Positions 1-8,119 of a DNA stretch of 64,000 nt are shown in pieces. The notes beneath the pieces were generated by a model, which saw only the letters and a program-made list of their open reading frames with translations, was not told the origin of the DNA and searched no databases. Numbering within the stretch: position 1 is the stretch's first letter; the number at the start of each line of letters is the position of its first letter. Source of the stretch: Mesorhizobium loti (GTDB taxonomy: Bacteria; Pseudomonadota; Alphaproteobacteria; Rhizobiales; Rhizobiaceae); contig CP050293.1 in NCBI GenBank assembly GCA_014189435.1, forward strand, positions 687,001-751,000, written 5' to 3'. The position numbers were made by a program, and so were the translations under genes.

Positions 1-906
1 TACGGCCTGTTCGGCGTGGTGCTGGAGGCGACGCTCGATATCGTCGACAACGCCGTCTACCGCACCTCGCGCGAAATCATCAAATCGGACGATTTTCCGA
101 AATTCTTCACCGAGGTGCTGGAGCCGAACAAGGAGATCGGCCTGTTCTACGGCCATCTGTCGACGGCGCCAGGCAATTTCCTCGAAGACATGATCGTCTA
201 CCGTTATGACAAGGTGGCCGAACAGCCGCCGGCCGACCAGCCAGCGATTGGCGAGCCGGGATCGGTCGGGCTGAAACGGGTGATCATCAACCTGGCGAAA
301 TGGGGCAGCCTGTTCCAGGAGCTGAAATGGTTCACCGAAAAGACGCTGGAGCCGAAGTTCGAAAGCTGCACGGTGGCGCGTACTTCGGCGATGGCCGAGG
401 GCGAGGCCTGTCTCGTCACGCGCAACAATCCGATGCACGATTCGGTGCCCTATCTCTTCAACGATCAAATGGATGAGACCGACATCCTGCACGAATATTT
501 TATTCCACGCGCCGCCTATGTCGAATTCATCACGGAAGCTCGCGAGATCCTGCGCAACCAGACGCTGCCGGTGCTCAATGCCTCGGTGCGCATCGTCCAC
601 AAGGAGGATGTCGCACTGACCTACGCGCCGGAGCCGGCCTACTCGCTGGTGCTCTACATCAATCAGCCCACCGATGCCGACGGCAATGCCAGGATGCGGG
701 CGCTGACGCGGGCGCTGATCGATGTGACGATCAAGCATGGCGGCCGGTTCTTCCTGCCCTACCAACTGCATTATACGGCCAAGGAGTTGCTGGCCTCCTA
801 TCCCGAACTGCCGGCCTTCTTGGCGGCAAAGCGGCAGTATGACCCTACGGAACTGTTTTCCTCGACCTTCTACCGTGCCATCAAGGCGCTCAGCGGGGTG
901 GTATAA
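1..906 (+). CDS. FAD-linked oxidase (C-terminal part, 5' end outside window)
   Basis: The frame is open from base 1, so the gene begins upstream. The visible 301 residues start with YGLFGVVLEATL, which resembles the end of the FAD-binding PCMH domain of BBE/GLDH-type flavoprotein oxidases. A cap or substrate domain follows, and the protein ends with a KRQYDPTELFSSTFY segment like the usual C-terminal K-x-x-x-D-P-x-x-x-F motif. These enzymes oxidise sugar-like or lactone alcohols using bound FAD. The FAD-attachment region is not visible, so cofactor linkage and substrate cannot be judged. A small secreted protein starts 18 bases downstream on the same strand and may be cotranscribed. The class is fairly sure; the substrate is unknown. 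Confidence 0.75.
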   Translation, partial: YGLFGVVLEATLDIVDNAVYRTSREIIKSDDFPKFFTEVLEPNKEIGLFYGHLSTAPGNFLEDMIVYRYDKVAEQPPADQPAIGEPGSVGLKRVIINLAKWGSLFQELKWFTEKTLEPKFESCTVARTSAMAEGEACLVTRNNPMHDSVPYLFNDQMDETDILHEYFIPRAAYVEFITEAREILRNQTLPVLNASVRIVHKEDVALTYAPEPAYSLVLYINQPTDADGNARMRALTRALIDVTIKHGGRFFLPYQLHYTAKELLASYPELPAFLAAKRQYDPTELFSSTFYRAIKALSGVV

Positions 907-924
907 AAAGCAGGAGAACAAGCC

Positions 925-1548
925 ATGCGGATGGTATCGGCGGCAGCACTCACCCTCATTGCGCTGTGCGCTGGACCGGCCGGAGCCGAGGACCTCAAGG
1001 CCTTCAAGCTGACCATCGACGGCGTGACGGTCGATATCGATCCCGGCGAAAGCGCAGACGTGACGCTGCCCGGCGGCAAGCGGAGCTTGGTGACGCTCGA
1101 GCGCAACGACTTCGCCACCTTTTCAGGCAGCGACTTCTCGTTCGTCCATGCCAGCAGCATTTCGGTGACCAAGACCGATCTCGGCGATGATATCGCGCAG
1201 TATCTGATGGCGTCGGCGCTGGGCACGATCGTCGTCGTGCAGGAATATGGCAAGATGAATCCGGTGTCGCTCAACCAGCTGATGCTGCAGGAGATGACCA
1301 AGGAATCGGTGCAGGCCGGCGCCACGCTGACGCAGGAGCCGACGACGCGCAAACTTGCCGACGGCAAGGAATTGACCGGCATCCGCGCTCAGGTGAAGAC
1401 ACGCACCGACACCGCCGATTTCGAGATCGTCGGCTTCGGCCTGGCCGATCGGGGGCTGCTGTTCATCACCCGCGTTGCCGGCGAGGACGCTGCCACCGAA
1501 CAGCCGTTGATCGACAAGTTCTGGCAGAGCCTGAAGGTCAAGCTGTAG
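925..1548 (+). CDS. Secreted protein of unknown function
   Basis: 207 residues. The N-terminus (MRMVSAAALTLIALCAGPAGA) is a clear Sec signal peptide with cleavage expected after AGA. The mature part is soluble and acidic and contains no cysteine, so it is probably periplasmic. An AGGAG ribosome binding site lies about 10 bases before the ATG at 925. I recognise no family or catalytic motif. The gene follows the FAD-linked oxidase by 18 bases, so the two may form one operon. The C-terminal sequence ending QPLIDKFWQSLKV resembles small periplasmic proteins of unknown role. Reality of the gene is well supported; function is open. Confidence 0.7.
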   Translation: MRMVSAAALTLIALCAGPAGAEDLKAFKLTIDGVTVDIDPGESADVTLPGGKRSLVTLERNDFATFSGSDFSFVHASSISVTKTDLGDDIAQYLMASALGTIVVVQEYGKMNPVSLNQLMLQEMTKESVQAGATLTQEPTTRKLADGKELTGIRAQVKTRTDTADFEIVGFGLADRGLLFITRVAGEDAATEQPLIDKFWQSLKVKL

Positions 1549-1652
1549 GAGACCAGGGTCGTGTCTCGGTTTGGATTTCGGCTGGGGGTCCACACTTTTG
1601 CATAACGGTGGCCCAAGTTATTCTGACGACCCTGGGTTGGAGATCCTACAGC

Positions 1653-2183
1653 ATGGCGAAGCTCATTTTCAGAATGAACGTGTCCCTCGACGGCTACGTC
1701 GACCACATGAGAATGTCATCAGGCCCCACGGTCTTTCGCCACTGGATAGAGCAAGTGCGCGACTTGGCCGGCAGCGTGTATGGTCGCGGTATGTACGAGG
1801 TCATGCGTTATTGGGACGAAGACAGTGCGGAATGGAGTGCGGAGAGGCACGAATTCGCGGCGGCGTGGCGGAGCCAACCGAAATGGGTTGTGTCGCGCTC
1901 GCTGAAGTCGGTCGGCCCCAACGCCACCCTTGTCGCGGATGACGTCGAGGCGGTGATACGTGGGCTTAAGGCCCAACTCGTTGGGGAGATTTCAGTTTCT
2001 GGACCAGATCTGGCGCGAAGCCTGACCGACCTTGGCCTTATCGATGAGTATCAACTCTACTTCCACCCATTCGTGCTCGGTCAGGGCAAGCCATTCTTCG
2101 CCGGCCCCCGGCCGCCGCTTCGCTTTGTCGCCAGCGATCTGATCGGCGATGGCGTGATCAGGTTGACCTATGTTCCTGCCTGA
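1653..2183 (+). CDS. Dihydrofolate reductase family protein (RibD C-terminal-like)
   Basis: 176 residues from the ATG at 1653, which has GGAG about 11 bases upstream; the frame is open from 1608 but that extension has no ribosome binding site. MAKLIFRMNVSLDGYVD is the typical opening of RibD_C/DHFR-like proteins. VYGRGMYEVMRYW and the later SGPDLARSLTDLGLIDEY match the family's NADPH-binding and C-terminal segments. Members are NADPH-dependent reductases of pteridine or pyrimidine-like substrates; this sub-branch (YyaP/YwjB type) has no firmly assigned substrate. It stands alone, with a convergent minus-strand gene downstream. Confidence 0.8.
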   Translation: MAKLIFRMNVSLDGYVDHMRMSSGPTVFRHWIEQVRDLAGSVYGRGMYEVMRYWDEDSAEWSAERHEFAAAWRSQPKWVVSRSLKSVGPNATLVADDVEAVIRGLKAQLVGEISVSGPDLARSLTDLGLIDEYQLYFHPFVLGQGKPFFAGPRPPLRFVASDLIGDGVIRLTYVPA

Positions 2184-2256
2184 TCTCGAACACCAGGTGT
2201 GACGATAGGATGCCGCGCTTGCATGTTGTGGTCGTCAAACCGAGACGCTAGCGGGC

Positions 2257-2778
2257 CTAGAGCCCCTTCGGCACCAGTCCGGCCAGCCAGTTCACGGAGC
2301 GCTTCGCGGCGCCGGCGGTCGCCGAGACGGCGCGGCCAAGATCGGTCTTGACCACGGCGTAGCCGTTTTTCGTGCGATAGAGCACGCCGGTTCCGCCATC
2401 GACAACTTGTTCATAGGCGACGGGCCGGGCGGCGTCGGCTTCTATGGCCGTCGTCGGCGAACCGACCGAGACGCTCGGCCGGTGGCTCAATTCAGGCGGC
2501 AACGGGCTTTCGGTCCTGACAACCCGGCTGGCGGGCTTCAATTCCGGGCGCGACGCGGTCGCGGCCAATTGCGAGGAGGACGACGAACCCTTCGTGCGGC
2601 AGATGCCGGAGACGAGCGGATAGTTGAAATTGCGCTCGTGCAGCATCTGGCTCTTCATCGCCGCTTCGCACTCGGCGATGGTCGACCACTTGGCCGGCGT
2701 CTCGCCGATATATTCGCACAGCTTGGCGTCGCAGTCGCAGCCGACGATGGTCATGGCGACAAGGGCGGTCTTGATCAC
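2257..2778 (-). CDS. Small secreted or membrane-anchored protein, unknown function
   Basis: 173 residues from a GTG at 2778, preceded by AGGGA at a good distance (GAAGGGACAAGACCGTG). The frame runs open further upstream into the neighbouring hydrolase gene, but that part is a shadow. The N-terminus (VIKTALVAMTIVGCDCDAK) is a short hydrophobic stretch that could be a weak signal peptide or lipobox-like sequence (IVGC). Four cysteines near the start and one at CR could form disulphides. The central part is Ser/Pro-rich and the C-terminus (SVNWLAGLVPKGL) is mildly hydrophobic. No family recognised. Confidence 0.55.
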   Translation of the reverse strand: MIKTALVAMTIVGCDCDAKLCEYIGETPAKWSTIAECEAAMKSQMLHERNFNYPLVSGICRTKGSSSSSQLAATASRPELKPASRVVRTESPLPPELSHRPSVSVGSPTTAIEADAARPVAYEQVVDGGTGVLYRTKNGYAVVKTDLGRAVSATAGAAKRSVNWLAGLVPKGL

Positions 2779-2900
2779 GGTCTTGTCCCTTCGAGATGCC
2801 CCCCGGCAGCCCATACTTCCTTCCCATTCCTTCGCGCGCGAACAAGGCGGGATTGGGCCGCGATTGTGAAATGAGCGTGGCGGAGCATCAAACAGCCCGC

Positions 2901-3899
2901 CTATCGCGTGGCCGGCAAGGCCCGCTTGAGGAAATTCGCGATCAGCCGCACCACGTCTGGCGGGCGTTCGACCTGCGGGATGTGGTTGACGCCATCGAGA
3001 ACCGCCAGTTCGGCGTGCGGAAACAACGAGGCAATCTCCTGACCCTGTTCGAGGGGCGTGGTCGTATCTTCCCGCCCCCAGATGACGAGAACGGGCGGCG
3101 TGAAGGCGCGATAATTCGCCTTGTTGGCGGCAAGCGATTTTCGCTCGTCGTTGAAGAGGCCGCTGAACAGCCAATGACCAACCGCATTGGTCGTGCCTTC
3201 AACGTCGAGCGGACGTGCGTAAATCGCGATGCGCTCAGGGGTCACCATGGCGTCGTTCTGAATGAAGGAGCGCAGACCCGGCCCGACCATGAGCGGATTG
3301 GTGAAGGTCGAGGCGGTCAGCAACTGGCGTGGCCAGGCCATGTTCAGGAAGGATGCGAACGGTAAAGCCGGCGCCTCGGTCCGGCCGAGGCCAAGTGCCA
3401 CGTCCAGCAGGATCATCGAGTCGATGCGCTCTGGTGCCAGGAACGCCGCTTCGATCACGCCGCCGCCGCCATAGGAGTGGACACCGACGCTGAAATGACG
3501 AAGGCCAAGCGCGTCGGCAAAACCGAGGACGCGTTTGGCGTGGGCGGCGCGCGAATAGTCCTGATCAGCTGGTCTTTCCGAGTAGCCAAAAGGAGGCATG
3601 TCGGGCGCGATGACGCGAAAGCCCTGTTCTCCCAATGGCGCGGCGATATCGCGGTAGGTTTCGGCCCAGGAGGCCGTGCCGTGAAACAGGAGCAGCGGCG
3701 GCCCGTCCGGAGGACCCCAGACCTGATAGTGCATCTTCAGACCGTCGACCGTTACGAACAGCGCTCCCGGCGGGGCTGCTTGCTCGGGTGACAGGGTCTC
3801 ACGCAACGCCGCCGCGCCGCGGAAGCCGGCAAGCGCGACCGCAACGAGCACGACCAGCGTGAGCGCGAGCCAGCCAACGATGCGGATCAGTCGGCGCAT
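2901..3899 (-). CDS. Alpha/beta hydrolase with N-terminal membrane anchor
   Basis: 332 residues. Residues about 5-30 form one hydrophobic helix (anchor or uncleaved signal), followed by an alpha/beta-hydrolase fold. The oxyanion segment is LLFHGTASWAETY, the nucleophile elbow G-V-H-S-Y-G-G, the acid probably D in VIWGREDTTTP, and the histidine in LDGVNHIPQVERP, so the Ser-Asp-His triad appears complete. It is most like the epoxide-hydrolase/haloperoxidase-type esterase branch; the substrate is not predictable. It lies 15 bases downstream of the 3915-5045 gene on the same strand, so it probably belongs to the same operon. Confidence 0.85.
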   Translation of the reverse strand: MRRLIRIVGWLALTLVVLVAVALAGFRGAAALRETLSPEQAAPPGALFVTVDGLKMHYQVWGPPDGPPLLLFHGTASWAETYRDIAAPLGEQGFRVIAPDMPPFGYSERPADQDYSRAAHAKRVLGFADALGLRHFSVGVHSYGGGGVIEAAFLAPERIDSMILLDVALGLGRTEAPALPFASFLNMAWPRQLLTASTFTNPLMVGPGLRSFIQNDAMVTPERIAIYARPLDVEGTTNAVGHWLFSGLFNDERKSLAANKANYRAFTPPVLVIWGREDTTTPLEQGQEIASLFPHAELAVLDGVNHIPQVERPPDVVRLIANFLKRALPATR

Positions 3900-3914
3900 T
3901 GCCGGGCTACCGTC

Positions 3915-5045
3915 TCAATAGTCATAAACGTGTTCGAGCCTGGCGCCTGATTTGATCAGCGCCGGCAGCACCAGATGCAGCTTGCGCACGGCGACGGTCA
4001 GTCCGGTGCGGCGCGTTGCCGGATCGGCCGGCAGCGGATAGCTGAACAGGATGCGCATGCCTTCGGGGACGGCGATCGTGTCGGTGGAGAGCACTGTGAC
4101 CATGATCTCGTCATTGCCGCCGATCTCGACGAAGGACACGCCCTTGTCTATCAGGCGCGGGATCATTTCGGTGAACACCTGATAGCGCTTGGTGACGAAG
4201 ACGGTGCCGTCGGAACCCATGTCGCGCTCGAGCAACGTGTCGGGCTCGTTGCGGGTGGCTTCGCCGACGGGTCCCTTGGCCCAGACATGGATGTCGAGGA
4301 AGGCCGGGTCGGACGTCGCGGCGAGTGCCTTTTTGATCAGGTCGGCATAGCCCTGCTTGATGGTGTCGGCGAGGCCGAAGGCAAGTTTGCGTTCGCTGGT
4401 GCGGACGGAACTGTCGCCCGGCGCCGGCTGCACGGCAAACAGGCCGGCGCGCTTTTCGGCATAGGGGAACTGATACCAAGGCACCTGGTCGAGGAAAGCG
4501 GCATAGTCGGCCGCCACCTTGGCCTGATAGATGTCGGCGGCGGTGCGCTTGGCAGATGTCGCCTCGGTGATGCGGCCGACCGTGTTCTCATAGGCCCATT
4601 GCAGGATATGCTCGATCGAGTGGCTGGTGCCGACGATGACCAGCATCTGGTGGTTGGCGTAGTTGAATTTGTAGGGAGCGCTGGCGCGGATCACCATGGC
4701 GTAATCCTGCCAGAAGCGGCCGACATAGGACCAGTAGGGGAAGCCGCCCGGCTGGTCCTTGTCGACGAAGCCGGCATATTCGCGCGCGGCGTAGACGATC
4801 GCCCATTCCGGATAGGTGAGGAAGGTCGATTCCTCCGGCCGCTGGTAGAAGGGGATCTCGGCGCGGATCTTGTCGGCCAGCGCCTTGGGCGGCGCGCCGT
4901 CGGCAATGCCGGGCAGCGGCGTCTTGTCGAGCGACGACGTCGTCAGGAAGCCGTAGCTCAGCCCGACGATCGGGATGAGGATGACGATGACGATCAGCCA
5001 CAGGATCGTCTTGACGATGCGCTTCAACCAGCGGAACAGGAACAT
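3915..5045 (-). CDS. Conserved membrane-anchored protein of unknown function
   Basis: 376 residues. One transmembrane helix at about 12-35 (ILWLIVIVILIPIVGLSYGF) is followed by a large soluble, probably periplasmic domain. The domain contains the aromatic-rich segment FPYWSYVGRFWQDYAMVIR and a histidine cluster near SHSIEHILQW. I do not recognise a named family. It lies between a small membrane protein (6 bases upstream) and an alpha/beta hydrolase (15 bases downstream), all on the minus strand, so the three genes probably form one transcription unit acting at the cell envelope. Confidence 0.7.
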   Translation of the reverse strand: MFLFRWLKRIVKTILWLIVIVILIPIVGLSYGFLTTSSLDKTPLPGIADGAPPKALADKIRAEIPFYQRPEESTFLTYPEWAIVYAAREYAGFVDKDQPGGFPYWSYVGRFWQDYAMVIRASAPYKFNYANHQMLVIVGTSHSIEHILQWAYENTVGRITEATSAKRTAADIYQAKVAADYAAFLDQVPWYQFPYAEKRAGLFAVQPAPGDSSVRTSERKLAFGLADTIKQGYADLIKKALAATSDPAFLDIHVWAKGPVGEATRNEPDTLLERDMGSDGTVFVTKRYQVFTEMIPRLIDKGVSFVEIGGNDEIMVTVLSTDTIAVPEGMRILFSYPLPADPATRRTGLTVAVRKLHLVLPALIKSGARLEHVYDY

Positions 5046-5051
5046 GCCCGA

Positions 5052-5486
5052 TCAGGCCGTGGCGAAGTGGTCGTGTACGCGCTTGGCCAACCAGAAGCCG
5101 ACATAGACGGCGAAGCCTCCAATGACGATATGTGGCAGGTTGGCGAAGAAGCGGGCCGGGAATTCGATATCGTTGAGGGAGCGGAAGCCGTTGATGAAGA
5201 TGCCGGCATCGAGGCAGCCGGAACCGGTGACCAGCCCGAGCACGCCGTCGAACAGGTAGACCGAACCGAACAGCTTGAAATAGAACACCGCCTGGCGGTG
5301 CGAGATGAAGGCGGCGGCCAGCGCCCAGACGCCGGAGAAGGCGTGCAGCAGGTCGTCATACCATTGCAGCGAGAACAGGCCGAACAGATTGCCGTTGGCA
5401 TCGTTGAACGCCGGTATGTAGCCGATGGCGACGACGCCGAAGAACAGGAAGGCGTAGGCAACGGCAAGCTTCTGGATCAGCGTCAT
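5052..5486 (-). CDS. Small integral membrane protein, unknown function
   Basis: 144 residues with about four hydrophobic helices: 8-25, 45-62 (DLLHAFSGVWALAAAFI), 68-88 and 115-135. The ATG at 5486 has a GGAGGGGGATACTTC ribosome binding site region. The pattern resembles DUF4383-like small membrane proteins, but I cannot assign a family with confidence. It is the promoter-proximal gene of the minus-strand trio 5486-2901. The upstream region contains an A/T-rich stretch around 5550-5585 where its promoter could lie. Confidence 0.65.
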   Translation of the reverse strand: MTLIQKLAVAYAFLFFGVVAIGYIPAFNDANGNLFGLFSLQWYDDLLHAFSGVWALAAAFISHRQAVFYFKLFGSVYLFDGVLGLVTGSGCLDAGIFINGFRSLNDIEFPARFFANLPHIVIGGFAVYVGFWLAKRVHDHFATA

Positions 5487-5581
5487 GAAGTATCCCCCTC
5501 CGAGTGACGCCGAACGTTAGCCGATTTTTGTCGCCGGTTGCAGCCCCAAGCGGAAACACCGCAAAAATTGTGGGGATAGTC

Positions 5582-5625
5582 AAAAAGACAGTCGGCGCCG
5601 GGATTTCTCCCAGCGCCTCCCTGTC
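5582..5625 (-). terminator. Rho-independent terminator (minus strand)
   Basis: Nested stem GACAG / GGCGC / GGGA, loop, TCCC / GCGCC / CTGTC, with five T residues following in minus-strand orientation (5586-5582). It ends a transcription unit coming from higher coordinates, where no ordinary gene is evident; see the entry at 5624-5859. Confidence 0.75.
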
Positions 5626-5859
5626 AGATCAGGACCCGGTCGCGGCAGCAACTCCCGTAAAGTCGTCGCGCCTTGCCGGCCTTGATTTTGACGGTCCTGC
5701 CAGTCGCCACCCGAGAGCAGCGTCCGTTCGGGACCACGCCGGTCTCCACCCTTGCGAGCTTTGCCCTGCGCACCATCGAAGGTTTTTGCCGTCCTTCATG
5801 GCAGCATCGGTCCGCCGTCGGCGTTGGCACGCTTTCCGCGGCCCCGTAGGTCTCGGCAT
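5624..5859 (-). pseudogene. Possible decayed HU-like DNA-binding protein gene
   Basis: This 0.69-kb gap (5487-6177) has no normal gene. Two overlapping minus-strand frames show pieces resembling HU/IHF proteins: DAAMKDGKNLR in one frame (like the helix-2/beta-1 part) and AKLARVETG followed by VATGRTVKIKAGKARRL in the next frame (like the beta-arm part, where HU has a TG-x-x-VKI motif). The second frame stops at 5624, exactly at a strong terminator. This would fit a frameshifted remnant of an HU gene, or a short basic protein of 50 residues starting at 5776. The similarity is by eye only and weak. I see nothing in the rest of the gap (5860-6177). Confidence 0.25.
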
Positions 5860-6177
5860 CCGTCCCTCAACCAGGCAAGCCTGCTCTCGATCCGGGCCGT
5901 ACGGGCCTCAGGAAATCCGCCTTTCACTTCGCCTTTCGGCTTGATGATCGGTAGCCGCCTGAGATGGGTTTAACGTACGCCGGGTAAGGGTCGTAGGGAA
6001 TGGCCGCAGGCCTGTGGATAACGGGATTATCGGGGATCAATTAGGAATAGCGGGATTTTCCTATCCGTCATGATGGGCGGCAGCGGCGGACATTCGGCCC
6101 TTGCCCTGCCGACCGGTGCGGGCTTCAATGCCGGCAAAGGATTCGAGGCGCCGAGCGTTTCGATGTCCTGCGGGAGG

Positions 6178-7122
6178 ATGTGCTTGAAAGTCGGGGTGGT
6201 TCTCAATCCGATTGCCGGTGGCGGCCGGCTGAAACGGCATTGGCCCGAGGTCGCCGCGTCGCTGAAGAAGCATTTCGGCGAATTCGAGCTGCGCGAGACG
6301 CAGGCCGAAGGCGACGCCGAAAGGCTGGCAATCGATCTCGCGGCGAGTGGCTTCGATCTGGTGATAGCGGCTGGCGGTGACGGCACCGCCAGCGAAGTTG
6401 CCGACGGGCTGCTGCAGGCGACCAAGGAGAGCGGCCGGACCACCGAACTTGGTCTGTTGCCGTGCGGCACCGGCATCGATTTCGCGCGCGGGCTCGGCCT
6501 GCCGAAAGAGGTGGACGCGGTGCTGAAGCGGATTGCCGAGGCCAAGGCTCGCAAGGTCGATGCCGGTCGCATCTGCTACATCGACGATCACGGCGCGCTG
6601 GCCAGCCGGCACTTCATCAACATCGCCAGTCTGGGGCTTTCCGGCGCCACCGACCGCGCCGTCAATGCCGACAAGCGCAAGGGCAGGATGTCGGCCAAGG
6701 CGCTGTTCCTGTGGCGCACCGTGGTCGAGTTCATCCGCTACCGCTTCCAGGACGTCAGGATCACGGTCGACGACGGTGCGCCGGTCGAGGCGCGCATGGC
6801 GCTGGTGGCGGTGGCCAATGGAAAGTTCTTCGGCGGCGGCATGATGATCGCGCCGGACGCCGAACTGACGGACGGGCAGTTCGACATCGTCATCCTGCGC
6901 GCGGCCGGCAAGCTGAAGCTGATCTGGGACATCCGGTTGCTCTATGGCGGCCGGCACCGCAACCACCCTGCGATCACCATCCTGCGCGGCAGGAAAGTGG
7001 TGGTCGAACCGCTCGGCGATGCCGAGAAGAATGGCGCGCTGGTCGACATAGACGGCGAGTCGCCGGGACGCATACCCGCGACCTTCGAGATCCTGCCGGG
7101 TGCATTGACGCTCAGATACTGA
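6178..7122 (+). CDS. Diacylglycerol/sphingosine kinase-like lipid kinase (YegS/DagK family)
   Basis: About 314 residues. The sequence has the DAGK catalytic-domain motifs: KVGVVLNPIAGGGR at the N-terminus, the nucleotide-binding AAGGDGTASEVADG, and GLLPCGTGIDFARGLG. The C-terminal half is the beta-sandwich domain (ANGKFFGGGMMIAPDAELTDG). Members phosphorylate lipid hydroxyls with ATP. The frame is open from 6070, but the ribosome binding site GGGAGG lies at 6172-6177. It abuts the ATG at 6178 and is better spaced for the TTG at 6184, so TTG may be the true start. It is convergent with the catabolic operon downstream. Confidence 0.85.
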   Translation: MCLKVGVVLNPIAGGGRLKRHWPEVAASLKKHFGEFELRETQAEGDAERLAIDLAASGFDLVIAAGGDGTASEVADGLLQATKESGRTTELGLLPCGTGIDFARGLGLPKEVDAVLKRIAEAKARKVDAGRICYIDDHGALASRHFINIASLGLSGATDRAVNADKRKGRMSAKALFLWRTVVEFIRYRFQDVRITVDDGAPVEARMALVAVANGKFFGGGMMIAPDAELTDGQFDIVILRAAGKLKLIWDIRLLYGGRHRNHPAITILRGRKVVVEPLGDAEKNGALVDIDGESPGRIPATFEILPGALTLRY

Positions 7123-7201
7123 ATCAAGCCGTTGACAGATTGATTCAGATGGATCCGCCGATCCAGACAACGCCCTGAAATCGCTTGATATCCAGCCGGC
7201 G

Positions 7202-8119
7202 TCAGACTTCCAGTTTGGCCGGGAAACCTGGCGCGCGCAGGTCGGTGCCGACGGCATCTTCCAACAATTTGACGATCTGGGTCGACCAGGCGCCGCCGCC
7301 ATAAGCAGCCTTGCCTTGCTGAAAAATCGCGTTGACGCGCGATGCCAGCTCGAGCGGCACGCCGGACTGTTCGCCCATGGCGAGCGCGAAGCCGAGGTCC
7401 TTCAACGCCAGGTCCATGGTGAAGCCGATGTCGTAGGAGCCGTTGAGAACCAGCTGGCTCTCGGTCTCGTGGACGAAGCTGTTGCCGGAGGAGGCAACGA
7501 TGGCGTTGTAGGATTGGGCGAGGTCGAGCCCGCCCTGTTTGGCCAGCATCAGCGCTTCGCCGGCGGCGACGAGATGGATGAAGGCGAGCATGTTGGTGAT
7601 CACCTTGATCACTGCCGCCGAGCCGACCGGACCCATCAGAAACGACTTCGCGCACATCGCCTCAATGGCCGGGCGATGACGCTCGTAGAGCGCCGCATCG
7701 CCGCCGACCAGCGCGGTGATCTTTCCGGCCGCCGCCAGATGCACGCCACCGGTGACCGGGCATTCCAATGTCTCGACGCTCCTGGCCGAGGCGAGGGCCG
7801 CAAGACGCACGATCTCGTCGCGGCCATTGGTCGACATCTCGATCCAGGTGCCGCCCTTGGGTAGGCCCCCCAGCAGTCCATCGGCGCCGGCCAGCACGGC
7901 TTCGCTGACCTTGGGTGAGGGCAGGCAAGAGATGGCATTGCCGGCCCGTGCGGCGGCCTCAGCGGGGCTGCTTGCCGCAGTGGCGCCGAGCGTCACCAGG
8001 CGCTCGACGGCGGTGGGATCGCGGTCGAAGACGGTGACGGCAAAGCCGTTGCGGATCAGGCTGGCGGCGAGGTTGCCGCCGAGATGGCCAAGGCCGATGA
8101 AGGCATAGCTCTCGCTCAC
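7202..8119 (-). CDS. NAD(P)-dependent 3-hydroxyisobutyrate dehydrogenase-like oxidoreductase
   Basis: 305 residues from a GTG at 8119. The N-terminal Rossmann fold shows FIGLGHLGGNLAASLI, and the substrate segment has PVTGGVHLAAAGKITALVGG. The catalytic lysine region is VIKVITNMLAFIH, the usual K-x-x-x-N arrangement of beta-hydroxyacid dehydrogenases. Such enzymes oxidise a 3-hydroxyacid to a semialdehyde or keto acid. The start codon overlaps the stop of the enolase-superfamily gene (GTGA), so translation is coupled. It is the last gene of the operon and may act on the product of the upstream dehydratase. Confidence 0.88.
   Translation of the reverse strand: MSESYAFIGLGHLGGNLAASLIRNGFAVTVFDRDPTAVERLVTLGATAASSPAEAAARAGNAISCLPSPKVSEAVLAGADGLLGGLPKGGTWIEMSTNGRDEIVRLAALASARSVETLECPVTGGVHLAAAGKITALVGGDAALYERHRPAIEAMCAKSFLMGPVGSAAVIKVITNMLAFIHLVAAGEALMLAKQGGLDLAQSYNAIVASSGNSFVHETESQLVLNGSYDIGFTMDLALKDLGFALAMGEQSGVPLELASRVNAIFQQGKAAYGGGAWSTQIVKLLEDAVGTDLRAPGFPAKLEV

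Noticed and set aside
3975..5507. 510-residue plus-strand ORF
   Set aside because: Shadow of the two minus-strand membrane proteins, which show proper transmembrane segments and starts. The plus-strand product is Gly/Asp/Arg-rich without domains.
6061..7302. 413-residue minus-strand ORF
   Set aside because: Opposite the lipid-kinase-like gene that has its diagnostic GGDGT motif; the antisense product is featureless.
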